Assembly (NCBI RefSeq): GCF_003285005.1
Contig: NZ_QMFA01000004.1
Coordinates: 1 to 64,000 of the forward strand
Source of the DNA: Paenibacillus sp. YN15
GTDB taxonomy: Bacteria > Bacillota > Bacilli > Paenibacillales > NBRC-103111
Length of the DNA: 64,000 nucleotides
Reading direction: 5' to 3'
In this document: positions 8,986 to 19,000 of the stretch, one piece after another
Layout of the letters: each line of letters opens with the position of its first letter
How positions within the stretch are numbered: position 1 is the stretch's first letter
Translations under genes and position numbers: made by a program
Notes under the pieces: generated by a model
Seen by the model: only the letters and a program-made list of their open reading frames with translations
The model's database searches: none
Told to the model about the DNA's origin: nothing

Positions 8986-9177
8986 ATGACAATAAGCGGA
9001 TATTTGCAAAAGGATGCGGAGTTTGATTATGTGATCGTCAACAAATGCAGCGTGGCGGTTTTGGTGGAGGGAGAGCAGGATTATGTGGGGCCGCTGAAGG
9101 GGTATTCCCGGGATTTGATTCAGGTGCCCGGAGGCGACCAATACCTGCGCAGCCTGGTGCAGGTTGCGCTCTGCTGA
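8986..9177 (+). CDS. small hypothetical protein, 63 residues
   Basis: Unknown family. The gene is well supported by context: AAGGAGG is spaced 9-10 bases before the ATG, a promoter lies upstream and a strong terminator follows within 30 bases, so it is a single-gene transcript. The protein is acidic and soluble with hydrophobic strands (DYVIVNKCSVAVLVEG, DLIQVPGG) and two cysteines, one the final residue. No signal peptide is present. A small beta-rich fold is plausible. The C-terminal cysteine could be a metal or thiol-linking site, but nothing shows this. Confidence 0.6.
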   Translation: MTISGYLQKDAEFDYVIVNKCSVAVLVEGEQDYVGPLKGYSRDLIQVPGGDQYLRSLVQVALC

Positions 9178-9201
9178 CGTTCTTCCTCATGGAACAGGAT
9201 A

Positions 9202-9238
9202 AACCCCCGCATTGTTGATGCTCAACGCGGGGGTTTTG
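9202..9238. terminator. strong bidirectional terminator
   Basis: AAACCCCCGC pairs perfectly with GCGGGGGTTT, with an inner GTTGA/TCAAC stem extending it, followed by T residues on both strands. It closes the small-protein gene on the plus strand and the solute-binding protein gene on the minus strand. Confidence 0.9.
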
Positions 9239-9244
9239 TTTGTG

Positions 9245-10879
9245 TTATTTGGCTTGATTGTACCGCTCCAGCGCCGTTTGATAAATGCCCACATAGTCTT
9301 TCAGGCCCATATCATTGAGCTTTTTGAGATAGCTGTCCCACTCGTTTTCAATTCCGCCGCTCATGATCCATTTGGCGTACATGCTGTTGATGTACGTATT
9401 GAGATCATTGCCGATAGTGGCAAGCTTCTGCGATTCTTCCTTGCTGAAGAATACGTTGGGGAATCTGGGCTCCAGGTATTGGGTGTACACCTTATCGAAG
9501 CCTTGCTTCTCGATCATATGGGCAGGAACATCCAGCAGCCGCTTGGAATTGCTCTTGGTCATAAAATTCATTTTGGAGGAAGTGGTGGGCGAATTCAGGC
9601 TTTCATCGGGATTATTCCAATCCAGCGCCCGCAAAATCTTGATTTTGTTGTCGGCGGTTTTCTCGATGGTATCCCCCATCCGATAGGAAAAGGTCAGCAT
9701 CAATCCGTTGTCGTCCGCCAACAGGTTGTCGGCCCATCTCATCAGCAGCTCCGGATTTTTTGCGTTTTTGGTGATGGAAAAAGATCCTCTTGCCGTTAAG
9801 CCTGTGGTATTTCTTGGCCATGCCTGATCGCCCTTCGGTCCTTTGAGGGGAGGGACAACCACATAATCATTGGTTTCCTCCGGATTATTGGCCCATGCCG
9901 AGCTGCGCCAGCCTTGGAAAGCACCGGCAATCCGCGGCACCGTTTTTTGCTTGGAGGTCAGCACCTTGCTGTCCTGGGTGAAGGCCTCATTATCAATCAG
10001 CCCTTGGGATTGAAGCTTGCGGAAATACTGAATGGCCTCCTTGAACTGGGGCTGGGACGCCGTGTGGACGGCCTTGCCATTCGCCAGAGCGATGTGGGTA
10101 TTATAATCGTCGACCAGTCCGAAGGAGCCGAACATCTGCGAGAAATATCCCCAAGTCGACCCGGTGGTCAGCGGAATCTCATCGGCCTTGCCGTTGCCGT
10201 TGGGGTCCTTTTGCTTGAAGGCCAGCAGCACTTGTTCAAACTCATCCGTGGTTGTCGGCACTTTCAGTCCCAGCTGATCCAGCCATTTTTTGTTGATAAA
10301 AAGCGGAAAGGCGGCTTCCGGCACAAGACCGTCGTCAAAGGACGGGATGGCGTAGATATGCCCGTCGGGAGCAGTCAATTCTTTCTTCAGCTCCGGATAT
10401 TCCTTGAAGGCCTTGTTCAAATTCGGCGCATACTTCTCGATCAGCCCTTCCAGAGGAATCAATTGCCCCTGGGAACCATAGTTCAGCAGTTCGATATCGG
10501 TAAGGCTGGCATGGCCGAGAATGGCGGTGGGAAGATCGTTGCTGGCAAACATCAGGCTCTTTTTTTCTTTCCATTGGCTGACATTGATATCCTGGAATTC
10601 CACATGCACATTGGTTTCCTTTTCGAGATTTTGCCAGAAGCGGATATCCTTGTTGGGCGGTTTGCCGTCGTCAATAACCGTGACCAATTTGATGGTTTGC
10701 AGTTCCTTGGACAGCGGCAGCCCCGTTTCAGGTACGGCGCTGTCGGCGCTTGCGGATGCAGCCGGGCTTTTTCCCGCCGCATCACCGCTGTTGTTGCCGC
10801 CGTTGCCGCTGCAAGCGCTTAAGACCAAAGCGGAAGCAAACGTCGCCAGGCCGGCGCGCACTAAGATGGTTGTTTTCAT
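9245..10879 (-). CDS. solute-binding lipoprotein of an Lpl-type carbohydrate ABC transporter
   Basis: A 544-residue lipoprotein with lipobox LSAC near residue 20 and a Ser/Ala/Gly-rich linker, then a family 1 extracellular solute-binding fold of the LplA kind. The stretch FKQKDPNGNGKADEIPL is the calcium-loop-like motif common in these large Paenibacillus binding proteins. AAGGAGGG lies before the ATG. It is the third gene of a permease-permease-binding-protein operon, and the two permeases upstream are its partners. No ATPase is encoded nearby, so it presumably uses a shared MsmX/MsmK-type ATPase. From the neighbouring lyase and GH88 genes its ligand is inferred to be an unsaturated uronic-acid-containing oligosaccharide. 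Confidence 0.9.
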   Translation of the reverse strand: MKTTILVRAGLATFASALVLSACSGNGGNNSGDAAGKSPAASASADSAVPETGLPLSKELQTIKLVTVIDDGKPPNKDIRFWQNLEKETNVHVEFQDINVSQWKEKKSLMFASNDLPTAILGHASLTDIELLNYGSQGQLIPLEGLIEKYAPNLNKAFKEYPELKKELTAPDGHIYAIPSFDDGLVPEAAFPLFINKKWLDQLGLKVPTTTDEFEQVLLAFKQKDPNGNGKADEIPLTTGSTWGYFSQMFGSFGLVDDYNTHIALANGKAVHTASQPQFKEAIQYFRKLQSQGLIDNEAFTQDSKVLTSKQKTVPRIAGAFQGWRSSAWANNPEETNDYVVVPPLKGPKGDQAWPRNTTGLTARGSFSITKNAKNPELLMRWADNLLADDNGLMLTFSYRMGDTIEKTADNKIKILRALDWNNPDESLNSPTTSSKMNFMTKSNSKRLLDVPAHMIEKQGFDKVYTQYLEPRFPNVFFSKEESQKLATIGNDLNTYINSMYAKWIMSGGIENEWDSYLKKLNDMGLKDYVGIYQTALERYNQAK

Positions 10880-10964
10880 TGATGACCCTCCTTAAAATGT
10901 CTGAAATGATATATGCTCAAGGATACTATCCCTGCAGCCAAAAAGTAATCCTAACCGAAGCTGC

Positions 10965-11852
10965 TCACGCCTTGACCGAGCCGATCATGACCCCTTTGAC
11001 AAAATACTTCTGCAAGAAGGGATAGACGGCCAGAATCGGTAGACTGGTGACGATAATAAGCGCATACTGAATTTGCTCCACCATCATTTGCTTGCGGGCT
11101 GCATCCTCGGCGTCCAGCAGGTCAGTCTGAATCGTGCTCTGGATCAAAATCCCCCGCAGCACCAGTTGAAGCGAAAATAAATTTTTATCATTCAAATAAA
11201 TCAGCGGTGTAAAAAAATCATTCCAGTGGCCCACTCCGTAATACAGGAGCAGCACGGCAATAATGGAGCTGGACAACGGCAGGATAATCTTAAAAAAGTA
11301 GGTAAAATGATTGCATCCGTCCATTTGCGCCGCCTCGTACAGCTCCTCCGGAATGGAGGACTGAATGAATGTCCTGGCAATAATCACATTGAAAACATTG
11401 ACTGTCCCCAGGATGATCATGGCCAACCAGGTATTGTAAAGACCGAGACCCTTGACCACCAGAAAGGTGGGAATCAGGCCGCCGCCAAAAAACATGGGGA
11501 TCAGGACAAAGATCATCAGCGCCTTCTTCCCCAGGAAGGACCTGCGTGACATCGTGTAGGCAATGCCCATGGTCACCGCCACATTCAGCACGGTTCCAAA
11601 TACGGTGTAAAAGATGGTATTGCGGAAGCCGATCCACACATCGGCATACTGGAACACCTTCTCATATCCCAGGGTCATCCAGCCCTTTGGCCAAAAGACC
11701 ATCGAACCGTTGTTGACATAGGTGGGATTGGAAAAGGAAGCAATAACGACAAAATAAAGCGGATACAATACCGCCAGCAGAACAGCGGTAAGGATGGTGT
11801 AATTGATCCATTCAAAGATGCGGTCGCTTCTTGAGAGCTTGATTCCGTTCAT
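10965..11852 (-). CDS. carbohydrate ABC transporter permease (LplC/YtcP-like)
   Basis: A 295-residue inner-membrane permease with about six predicted helices. The ATPase-docking EAA loop reads EELYEAAQMDGCNHFTYFFK near residues 180-198, and the end PFLQKYFVKGVMIGSVKA is typical of the LplC/YtcP group. It partners the LplB-type permease encoded just upstream. GGGAGG lies 8 bases before the ATG. The gene runs in the order permease B, permease C, binding protein, with gaps of 24 and 85 bases, so a single transcript is likely. Confidence 0.92.
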   Translation of the reverse strand: MNGIKLSRSDRIFEWINYTILTAVLLAVLYPLYFVVIASFSNPTYVNNGSMVFWPKGWMTLGYEKVFQYADVWIGFRNTIFYTVFGTVLNVAVTMGIAYTMSRRSFLGKKALMIFVLIPMFFGGGLIPTFLVVKGLGLYNTWLAMIILGTVNVFNVIIARTFIQSSIPEELYEAAQMDGCNHFTYFFKIILPLSSSIIAVLLLYYGVGHWNDFFTPLIYLNDKNLFSLQLVLRGILIQSTIQTDLLDAEDAARKQMMVEQIQYALIIVTSLPILAVYPFLQKYFVKGVMIGSVKA

Positions 11853-11876
11853 AGCAGGTTCCTCCCTTATCCCTCT

Positions 11877-12848
11877 CTACCAAAGACTTGTGTCCGAAGC
11901 CCGCCGGGCCACCTGATTGACCGCAATCAGCAGCACCAGATTGATAACGGTATTGAACAAATTAATGGCTGCGGAATAACTGTAATCTGTGTTGATCAGG
12001 CCCATCTTATAAACATAGGTGCTGATGATTTCCTGGGACGCGGCAGTAAGCGGCGTCTGCATCAGAAAGACCTTCTGAAAGCCCACATCCATAATATGGC
12101 CAACATTCAGAATCAGCAGAATCACGGCGGTGGGCATGATGCTCGGAATGTCAATCTTCAGAATTTGCTGCCACTTGCTGGCCCCGTCCACCTTTGCCGC
12201 TTCATACAGCTCCGGATTGATGGAAGCCAGTGCGGCAAGGTAAATAATGCTGCCCCAGCCCGTATTTTGCCAGACGCCCGAAAGGACGTAGATGGTTTTG
12301 AAATAAGCGGGATCTCCCATAAACAGGACAGGTTCATGCCCAAAGAAGGTCAGCAGATGGTTGACAAAACCGGTCCGGGGAGACAGAAAAATAAAAATCA
12401 TGCTGATCATCACGACAATGGAGATAAAATGGGGCGCATACGTAACCGTTTGCACCAATGACTTGAATCGTTTGTTCCGGGTCTGATTGAGCAAAAGCGC
12501 CAGCATAATGGGAATGGGGAAACCTACCACCAGCTGATACAAGCTTAAGCCGATTGTGTTGCGGAGAATCGGCCCGAACTGATACGAGTGGAAGAATCGC
12601 CGGAAATGCTCGAAGCCCGCCCAATCACTTCCCCAAATCCCCTGAACGGCATTGAAATTCTTGAAGGCAATCAGAACGCCGTAGATCGGAACATAATTAA
12701 AAATAAATAAGTAAGCGATTGCCGGAAGGGCCAGCAGGTATAATTGGTAATCCCGGATAAGCCGGATGGCGAGCCCTTTCTTTATTGCCGGAATACTCGA
12801 AGGGGCCTTGTCCCCGGGCACATATCCGGTATCCGCCAGTTGCTTCAT
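11877..12848 (-). CDS. carbohydrate ABC transporter permease (LplB/YteP-like)
   Basis: A 323-residue membrane permease of the binding-protein-dependent sugar transporter class. The first helix is LYLLALPAIAYLFIFNYVPIYG, the EAA loop is PELYEAAKVDGASKWQQILK, and the protein ends in the characteristic VNQVARRASDTSLW. This is the LplB/YteP type, which in Bacillus imports pectin-derived or other complex sugars together with an LplC partner. The ATG at 12848 is favoured over the longer frame because GGAGTGAGG precedes it. It is the first gene of the transporter operon and lies behind a promoter nearly identical to that of the GH88 gene, so both units should be switched together. Confidence 0.92.
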   Translation of the reverse strand: MKQLADTGYVPGDKAPSSIPAIKKGLAIRLIRDYQLYLLALPAIAYLFIFNYVPIYGVLIAFKNFNAVQGIWGSDWAGFEHFRRFFHSYQFGPILRNTIGLSLYQLVVGFPIPIMLALLLNQTRNKRFKSLVQTVTYAPHFISIVVMISMIFIFLSPRTGFVNHLLTFFGHEPVLFMGDPAYFKTIYVLSGVWQNTGWGSIIYLAALASINPELYEAAKVDGASKWQQILKIDIPSIMPTAVILLILNVGHIMDVGFQKVFLMQTPLTAASQEIISTYVYKMGLINTDYSYSAAINLFNTVINLVLLIAVNQVARRASDTSLW

Positions 12849-12907
12849 GTCCTCACTCCCTCGCAAGTTGTGTGTACAATCCGACAATACAAAAAGGGAA
12901 GGGCATT

Positions 12908-12937
12908 TGTATATTCACACTTTATTTACCGCTTGCA
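12908..12937 (-). promoter_or_regulatory. promoter of the ABC transporter operon, copy 1 of a shared promoter
   Basis: On the minus strand TGCAAG and TATACA are 18 bases apart. Positions 12907-12937 match 28 of 31 bases of 20981-21011 in front of the GH88 gene, and weaker ungapped similarity continues through the leader towards the ribosome site. The AAGCG core at the -35 also resembles half of a CcpA-binding cre site, which would fit carbon catabolite repression. Confidence 0.6.
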
Positions 12938-12991
12938 GCCTATCAGGATTTCGCCGCGGCGCCGCGCCCGGAGGGCTTCCGCACGCCGCAG

Positions 12992-13028
12992 GCGATCAAC
13001 TGCAAACGGGAGATCAATTGCATATTGC
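12992..13028 (-). promoter_or_regulatory. putative AraC operator upstream of the transporter operon
   Basis: GATCAACTGCA (12994) and GATCAATTGCA (13012) form an 18-base-spaced direct repeat, followed by ATATTGC. The same arrangement with the same internal distances is found at 21068-21104 in front of the GH88 gene. It lies about 55 bases upstream of the -35 box and just past the stop codon of the lyase gene. Direct-repeat half-sites near a promoter are typical of AraC-family activators, so the divergent YesN-like regulator at 21.2 kb is the likely binder; this is inference. Confidence 0.55.
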
Positions 13029-13029
13029 A

Positions 13030-16000
13030 TTATTCGGGCAAAGCATTCATCAGTCTCAGCAGCACGGTCATGGCTTCCGCCCGGGTGGTGTTGTTCTTCG
13101 GGGCAAACAAATCCTGCTCCTGTCCCTCGATTAGCCCCAACGACTGCGCCTGCCGCACCGCGCCGGCAGCCCACGGCGAAACCTCGGCGCCGTCGCGGAA
13201 CTGTCCGCGGCCGCCGCTGCTTGCTTCGCCGCCTGCCGCGTCATAGGCTCTCATGATCATAACCGCCCATTCCTCCCGGGTGACGGCATCCTCCGGGCGG
13301 AAGCGGCCGCCGGCTCCCTGGATCAGGCCGGCTTGGGCGGCGGCTCCGATCTCCTTGGCGTACCACTTGCCGGCGGGCACATCGGCAAATTCGGCGCCGC
13401 CGTTCTCCAGCTTTAGAAGACGGGCGAGCAGCGCCGCCGCCTCGGCCCGGGTTAATGCATTGTCCGGCGCGAACCGGCCGTCCTCCATGCCTTGGGCCAG
13501 CTGCCGGGCAGCCATAATTTCAATAGTGCGCTTGGCCCAATGGCCGGTGACATCGGCGTAGGCAGCCGTCGATTCCGCCACCAGAAAAGCGCTGTAACCA
13601 GAAGAGCTCCATTGCAGCCGCTCCCCTTCCATTCGGCCCCCCACATAGCTCCAGCCCCCGCCTGCCGTTTGTCCGTAGACCACAAGCAGCTCCTTGTCCA
13701 GCGGAGCGCTTATTGCCGCGCCGATGCGCAGCGTTGCCGCCGTCTGCAAGGGGTTGCCCGCGCCATCCTGCAGCTGCAGGCTGTACAGCCGGTAGCCCCG
13801 CGTATGGGCAGGCAGGCCAACCGCAGGAGCCGGGGCAGCAAGAACCGCCGCTTCCACCCCTTGGCTTGCTTCCACCCCATCCAACGGAATGGTCCATTCT
13901 GCGGCTGCCGTCCGGAGAACAAGCGGTTTCCCGCTTGCTTGAAGGAGCGCAGCCGCCTCTTTCGTCAGGGCGACGCCGGTCAAGGGCTTGCCGCCCTGGC
14001 CGCCGCCATCCAGATCGACGATCATTCCACCGTCAGCCTGCAATGCTTTCTCGGCCCATGCCAGATCCAGCTTCAGCGTAGCCTGCTGCTGCCCGGATTC
14101 CGATGCGGAGTCCGGTGTGGGGTCCGCCGTCGGCGTATCCGGCGTATCCGGCGTATCCGGTGTATCCGGTGTATCCGGTGTATCCGGTGTATCCGGCGTG
14201 TCTGGTGTATCCGGCGTGTCCGGGCCCGGCGGCAGGATATCGGAGCCAAAAAGCTTAACCTCCGTTATGCTCGTATACTGGCTAATAGTATTGCCGTAGC
14301 CGAAAATACGGACGTATCTGGCCAAGGCGCCTCCCAGCTCCGTATATTCATAATCCAGCGTTTCGCCTGTGCTTGCTGTCCTGACCAGCGTCTGCCAATT
14401 CTCGCCGTCTTCGGACACCTCCACATCATAGATGGTCTTGCGGGCGTTGCCGCTTAAGAAAGCAACGGCAATGCCGTCAACCCGCTTTAACCCGCCCAGA
14501 TCAAACCTGATCCAGTCGCCGGCGATACCCGTCCAGCGGGACTCCCCGGCCAGATTGCCGTCAAGGGTATTTTCCGGCACATAGTTCTGATCGTGGTTAT
14601 TGGCCGTCACTTCCACCACCGGCAGCTCGGTCTTGTCTAGCGGCAGACCGATGGCCTGTGAAATGGTGAAATTCACGCGGTATTCATTCGCCAGCTTGCC
14701 GGGAGTCTCCACGCGAATAACCGCTGCGCCGGGAAGAGAGACAGGCGGCGTCACCTGCACCACGGCTTCGGCATCCTCTCCCGCTGCCGTTATCCCGGGT
14801 ATGGACGCTCCCTGGGGCAGGCTGATTTCGTATAAGCGTTTGCTGCTTTGGAAGCCGCCCAGCAGCTCGCCATCGACCCATATGCCTGCCAGTGCAGACA
14901 TGGGCTGCGTAGGGATGGTCCATTGCGCTATCGGCGCCACCGGCAGCAGCTCCGCCGCCGGCTCCTGTCCCGGCATGAGCGGAATCATCCGCACGGCGAT
15001 GGTCTCCTCAAGAGCTGCCGGCAAATGAATGCCGATCACGGAATAGGCGTTGTTGGACGCTTGTCCCGGCGGGTTCGGCGAGGACGGCAGCGGCTCCGAG
15101 GGTGCGGTATAGAATACCGCCGCCGAAGGCGATTGCAGCTTCAGCTGCAAGCTGCGGTCAATCATGCGCAGGGTTGCCGTTTTGCCGTCCGGCGACAGCT
15201 CCACCCGCGCCTGCGTATGAATCTGCCAACGCACCTCCGAGCGGGTTTTGTTCTTGATCTCGTCTTGAACCAGCAGCTCGCGGCGGCCGTTGTCCAGCCG
15301 AAAGCCCCTTCTGACCGACACCGCATCCTTCTTGTAAGCGGGGGTCATGTCCATAACGGCCCAAGCCTCGGCCTCGCCGGAATAGACGCTTTGCACCGCC
15401 GCCTTGGCCAGCGGGTCCTGGTCCGGTCCCCTGTCCGGGTTGATCAGCAGCGTGTTATGCCCCTCCGCCCGCTTGCGGTATAATGCCCAGCGGCCTCCGT
15501 CGCTGCCATTGTCCCAATAACCGGGCAGATTGTAGTTGTCCATCCCAAGATCGGAAATCCAGCGGTAGCCAAGGGCGTCGAATACAAACGAACCGATGTC
15601 CAGATCACCATGCGTCGCCTGATTGTCCCCTGCTTTAAAGGCGACAAAAGCGGCGTTGCTGTCATTCCATGAGCTTCGGAAAGCGGCGGTCTCCACCTGG
15701 CCGTAATAGGCGTCCAGCTGCTGCGAAGGCTGCGCCGAGCTGTAAAGCTCGGGCCGGTACCAAATCATATCCAGCACTCCGTTGGTAGCCCGGTCCGCCA
15801 TTGACTTGTGATACCAGGCATACACCGGATCATTGTATTTGGCGGCAAACCAGAGCAGCGCCGGCGATTGAATATAGGCCGGATATGCATCGGCAAAGTT
15901 GAAGGAAGCGTTGGGCCCTGTCATATGCATGGGGAAGCCCGCCGTCTCCCTCATGCCGGGCATGCCCGTAAAGCCCAGATCGCTGCCAAGCACGTTCTCA

Positions 16001-19000
16001 AGAGAGCTGAGGAAATAAACAAGGTACGAGGTGCCGTAATCCCAGTAGGTCGGCCCTTCATTCCATGCGCCGTCCGGACCGTATTCCTCCACCATCAAGG
16101 GCAGCAAACGAACGCCGTGGGCAAGAATTTCGGAAACCAGGCCGGATAACGCCGGATCATCCCCGGCAATCGCCAGCGCCCCCATGCCCAGACCGCCGTT
16201 CATCACGGAATTGGCGTTTGTCGTACTTTGCGCCCATTCCAGATTATTGCGGTAATAGGGCAGCGCGGGCTGAAGCCCCTTCTCCACAATGGTCTGACGC
16301 AGGGCGGTCCGCCGCTCAGGCGTCCAATAGTCGTACAGCCAGTCGTACCCGATGGCTGCTGCCGCCGTCATTTCCGCCGTATCAAAGAAGTGCGCCGGAT
16401 TCCAGTCCGGAAAGGCCGACACGGCTGCCAGCTCTGTCCAAGCCCTTTCGGCATAACGTGCGTCTCCGGTCAAACGATAGGTCATGGCAAGAACCTCCAC
16501 ACGGTCCAGCACCCGGCGGCTTACCTCCAGCAGCCGCATGCCGTCCGGCTTTTCATAGATGGAGGGAGGCAGCTCCAGGGTTTGGTCCGCTTTGGCCTTT
16601 GCCTTGGCAAACCAAGCCGTTATATACGGGTCTGACGCTGTCAGCAGGGAGCTGATCCGCTCAAAGCCTCCTGCGCCCGCCATGATTCGCGGCTGCCGCG
16701 TTCCCTGGAGGTTGGCAAGCTGGGCTGCAATGCTGTCGCGGCTCATCACCACCATCAGATTCTGCTCCGACTCGGCCACAGCGCCATGAGCGTCGGTCAG
16801 GCGAACCGTAAAGCGGTCATACCCGATGTAGCCGGCAGCGGGCGTATAGCTCCACTCCGCTCCATTCAACTGCAGGCTTCCGTGGTCGGGCGGCGTCGCA
16901 ATGCTGTACGCAACAGTGTCGCCGTCGGGGTCGCTTCCCTGGAAGCTGCCTGTGTGCGTGGTGTTGTCCGGCACGGAAATAACCTGCGTCTCTATAACCG
17001 GAGGATGGTTCGCCCGCCCGATATTGACGGTTGCCGCCGACACGCCGAGCCCCCCGTCCGCACTGGCCGCCACCACCGTGAAGCGGTCTGTTCCGCTGAA
17101 ACCGGCATCGGGATAATAGATCCATGCGCCGGTTGCTTCGAGATGGAGCACCCCATTCGCCGGGGCGTCCAGGATATAATAGACAAGCGGCACACCCTGG
17201 CCGTCAGTGGCGGGCAATGTCCCCATTGCCGCCTGTTCTTCCATGGCGGCTGCCGTGAAGTCGCCGATGTCCAACATTTTCGGCTGCGGGCCAACGGCCA
17301 CAATCGCCCGGGTGGTCAAACGTCCGTCCGCAGTCCGCGCTTCAATAGCGGCGGAACCGGCCGATACGCCTGTCACAACTCCATCCGCTACCGCGGCAAC
17401 CGTGTCATCGGAGCTGCTCCAAACCAGGCCCCGCTCCGTGGCGTAAGCCGGTACGAATACCGGATTCAACCCCAGCGTCCCGCCGATGCCGACAAACCCC
17501 AATCTTGGCTCAAGGCTGATGCTGGCGGGGGGAATGATTTTGTGCATAGTGACATCGTCAAACCACGCCGTCCCCGTACCCAGGCTGAAATACGCGGCGA
17601 CTCCGGCCTTGGCGGCCTCCGGCGGAGCTTGTACGATTCCCTGGACATAAGTCCAATCCCGTGTGCCGCCAATAGCCGATGTGTCCACAAAGTTAATGGC
17701 CGTACCATCCGCTTTGTCAAAATAGATGCGCAGAAACGCGCTGGGCTGCATATTGGCTGTTTTGATCCAGGCGCCGACCCGATAGTACGCTTCGCTCTCA
17801 ACGGGAACCGACTGCGTGGTGGTGGCCCGGGAGGCTGCCTGCGCCGAGATTTTAAGAGATTGGCTGCCCGAATGGGCCGTTTGAGCGTCCACCGTCACCA
17901 CCGGCGTTCCGTTGGGAAGCCAGGGATTGCTCCAGTTTAATGCCCGCTTCTGCGACCAGTTGCTGCCGGGAGGCGGGGTATCCGTCACCTCAAATCCGCC
18001 ATTCTGCAATAAATCGGGATATCCGCTTGCAACATAAACGGTAAACTCCGCCTCATACTGGCGCAGCAGCTCACTGTCCCACAGCACAGCCGAGATAACC
18101 GTCTCTCCCACAGACAACGCGGTAACCCGGCCCTCTTGGTTTACCGATGCAACCTGGGGGTTGGAGCTGGCCCACTGGGCCTCGGACAGGGAAGCGCCTT
18201 CATAACTGGCGCTCAGTTCAAGCGCTGCGGCTTCACCCACAACCAGATGGCTGCTGCCGGACACGGCAATCCTTCGCTCCGGAATATACCGCTTTAAGCT
18301 CAGCTCATCGAACCACGCGGTTCCCATACCCGTATCGAAATAGGCGTTTATATTGGCCTTCACAGCCTCTGCCGGAGCCTGAACCGTAAGCGCCGCCAGC
18401 AGCCAATCGCCGCTTCCGTTCAGCACGGCCGAATCCGCATACGAAAGCTGCTTTCCCGACTCATCATGGAAATAAATCCGCAAAAATATTTTGTTGGAGA
18501 TGTTCTCGCGCTTGACCCAACCCGACAGGCGGTAATGCTCTCCCGGAACAACCGCCACCGCCTGGGCGTTGCTGACCGTCGTCTTCGCGGTCTGCTCCGC
18601 ATGGATGCGCAAGCTGCGGCTTCCCTCGTGGCTTGCCCCATAGACGGCCGTCACCACGGAGCTGCCGGAGGCCTTCCAGATGTTCCAGCCCGTTGCCTTG
18701 AAGTCGGTCCAGCCGCCGCTCAGATCGCCTGCCAGCGTCTCGAAGCCGCCGTTAACCAGCAGATTCGGCCCTTCCGCCTGAACCTCCAAAACCATCTCCG
18801 CACGCAGCTCCCGCTCCGTCTCCTGGTCCCATAAGACGGCGCTGATGACCGTTTCCCCGGCGTTAACTCCAATAACATGTCCCTGCCCGGTGACGGCGGC
18901 TACTTGAGGGTTGGAGCTGCTCCACTGGGCCTGAGACAATAAAGCGGTTTCAAAATTGGCAGTCAGCAGCAGATCCGTCCCTTCGCCAACCAGCAGCGTA

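Noticed and set aside
10807-10822. cre-like sequence inside the solute-binding protein gene
   Set aside because: It differs from the consensus at three positions and lies in the codons of the lipobox, so chance is the simplest reading.
12955-12966. Perfect 12-base palindrome CGCGGCGCCGCG in the transporter promoter region
   Set aside because: It lies in a locally GC-rich stretch and is not conserved in the matching promoter at 21 kb, so it is unlikely to be the shared operator.
14132-14221. CRISPR-like tandem repeat
   Set aside because: Units are 9 bases with no spacers and encode Asp-Thr-Pro in frame within the lyase, so it is a protein linker.
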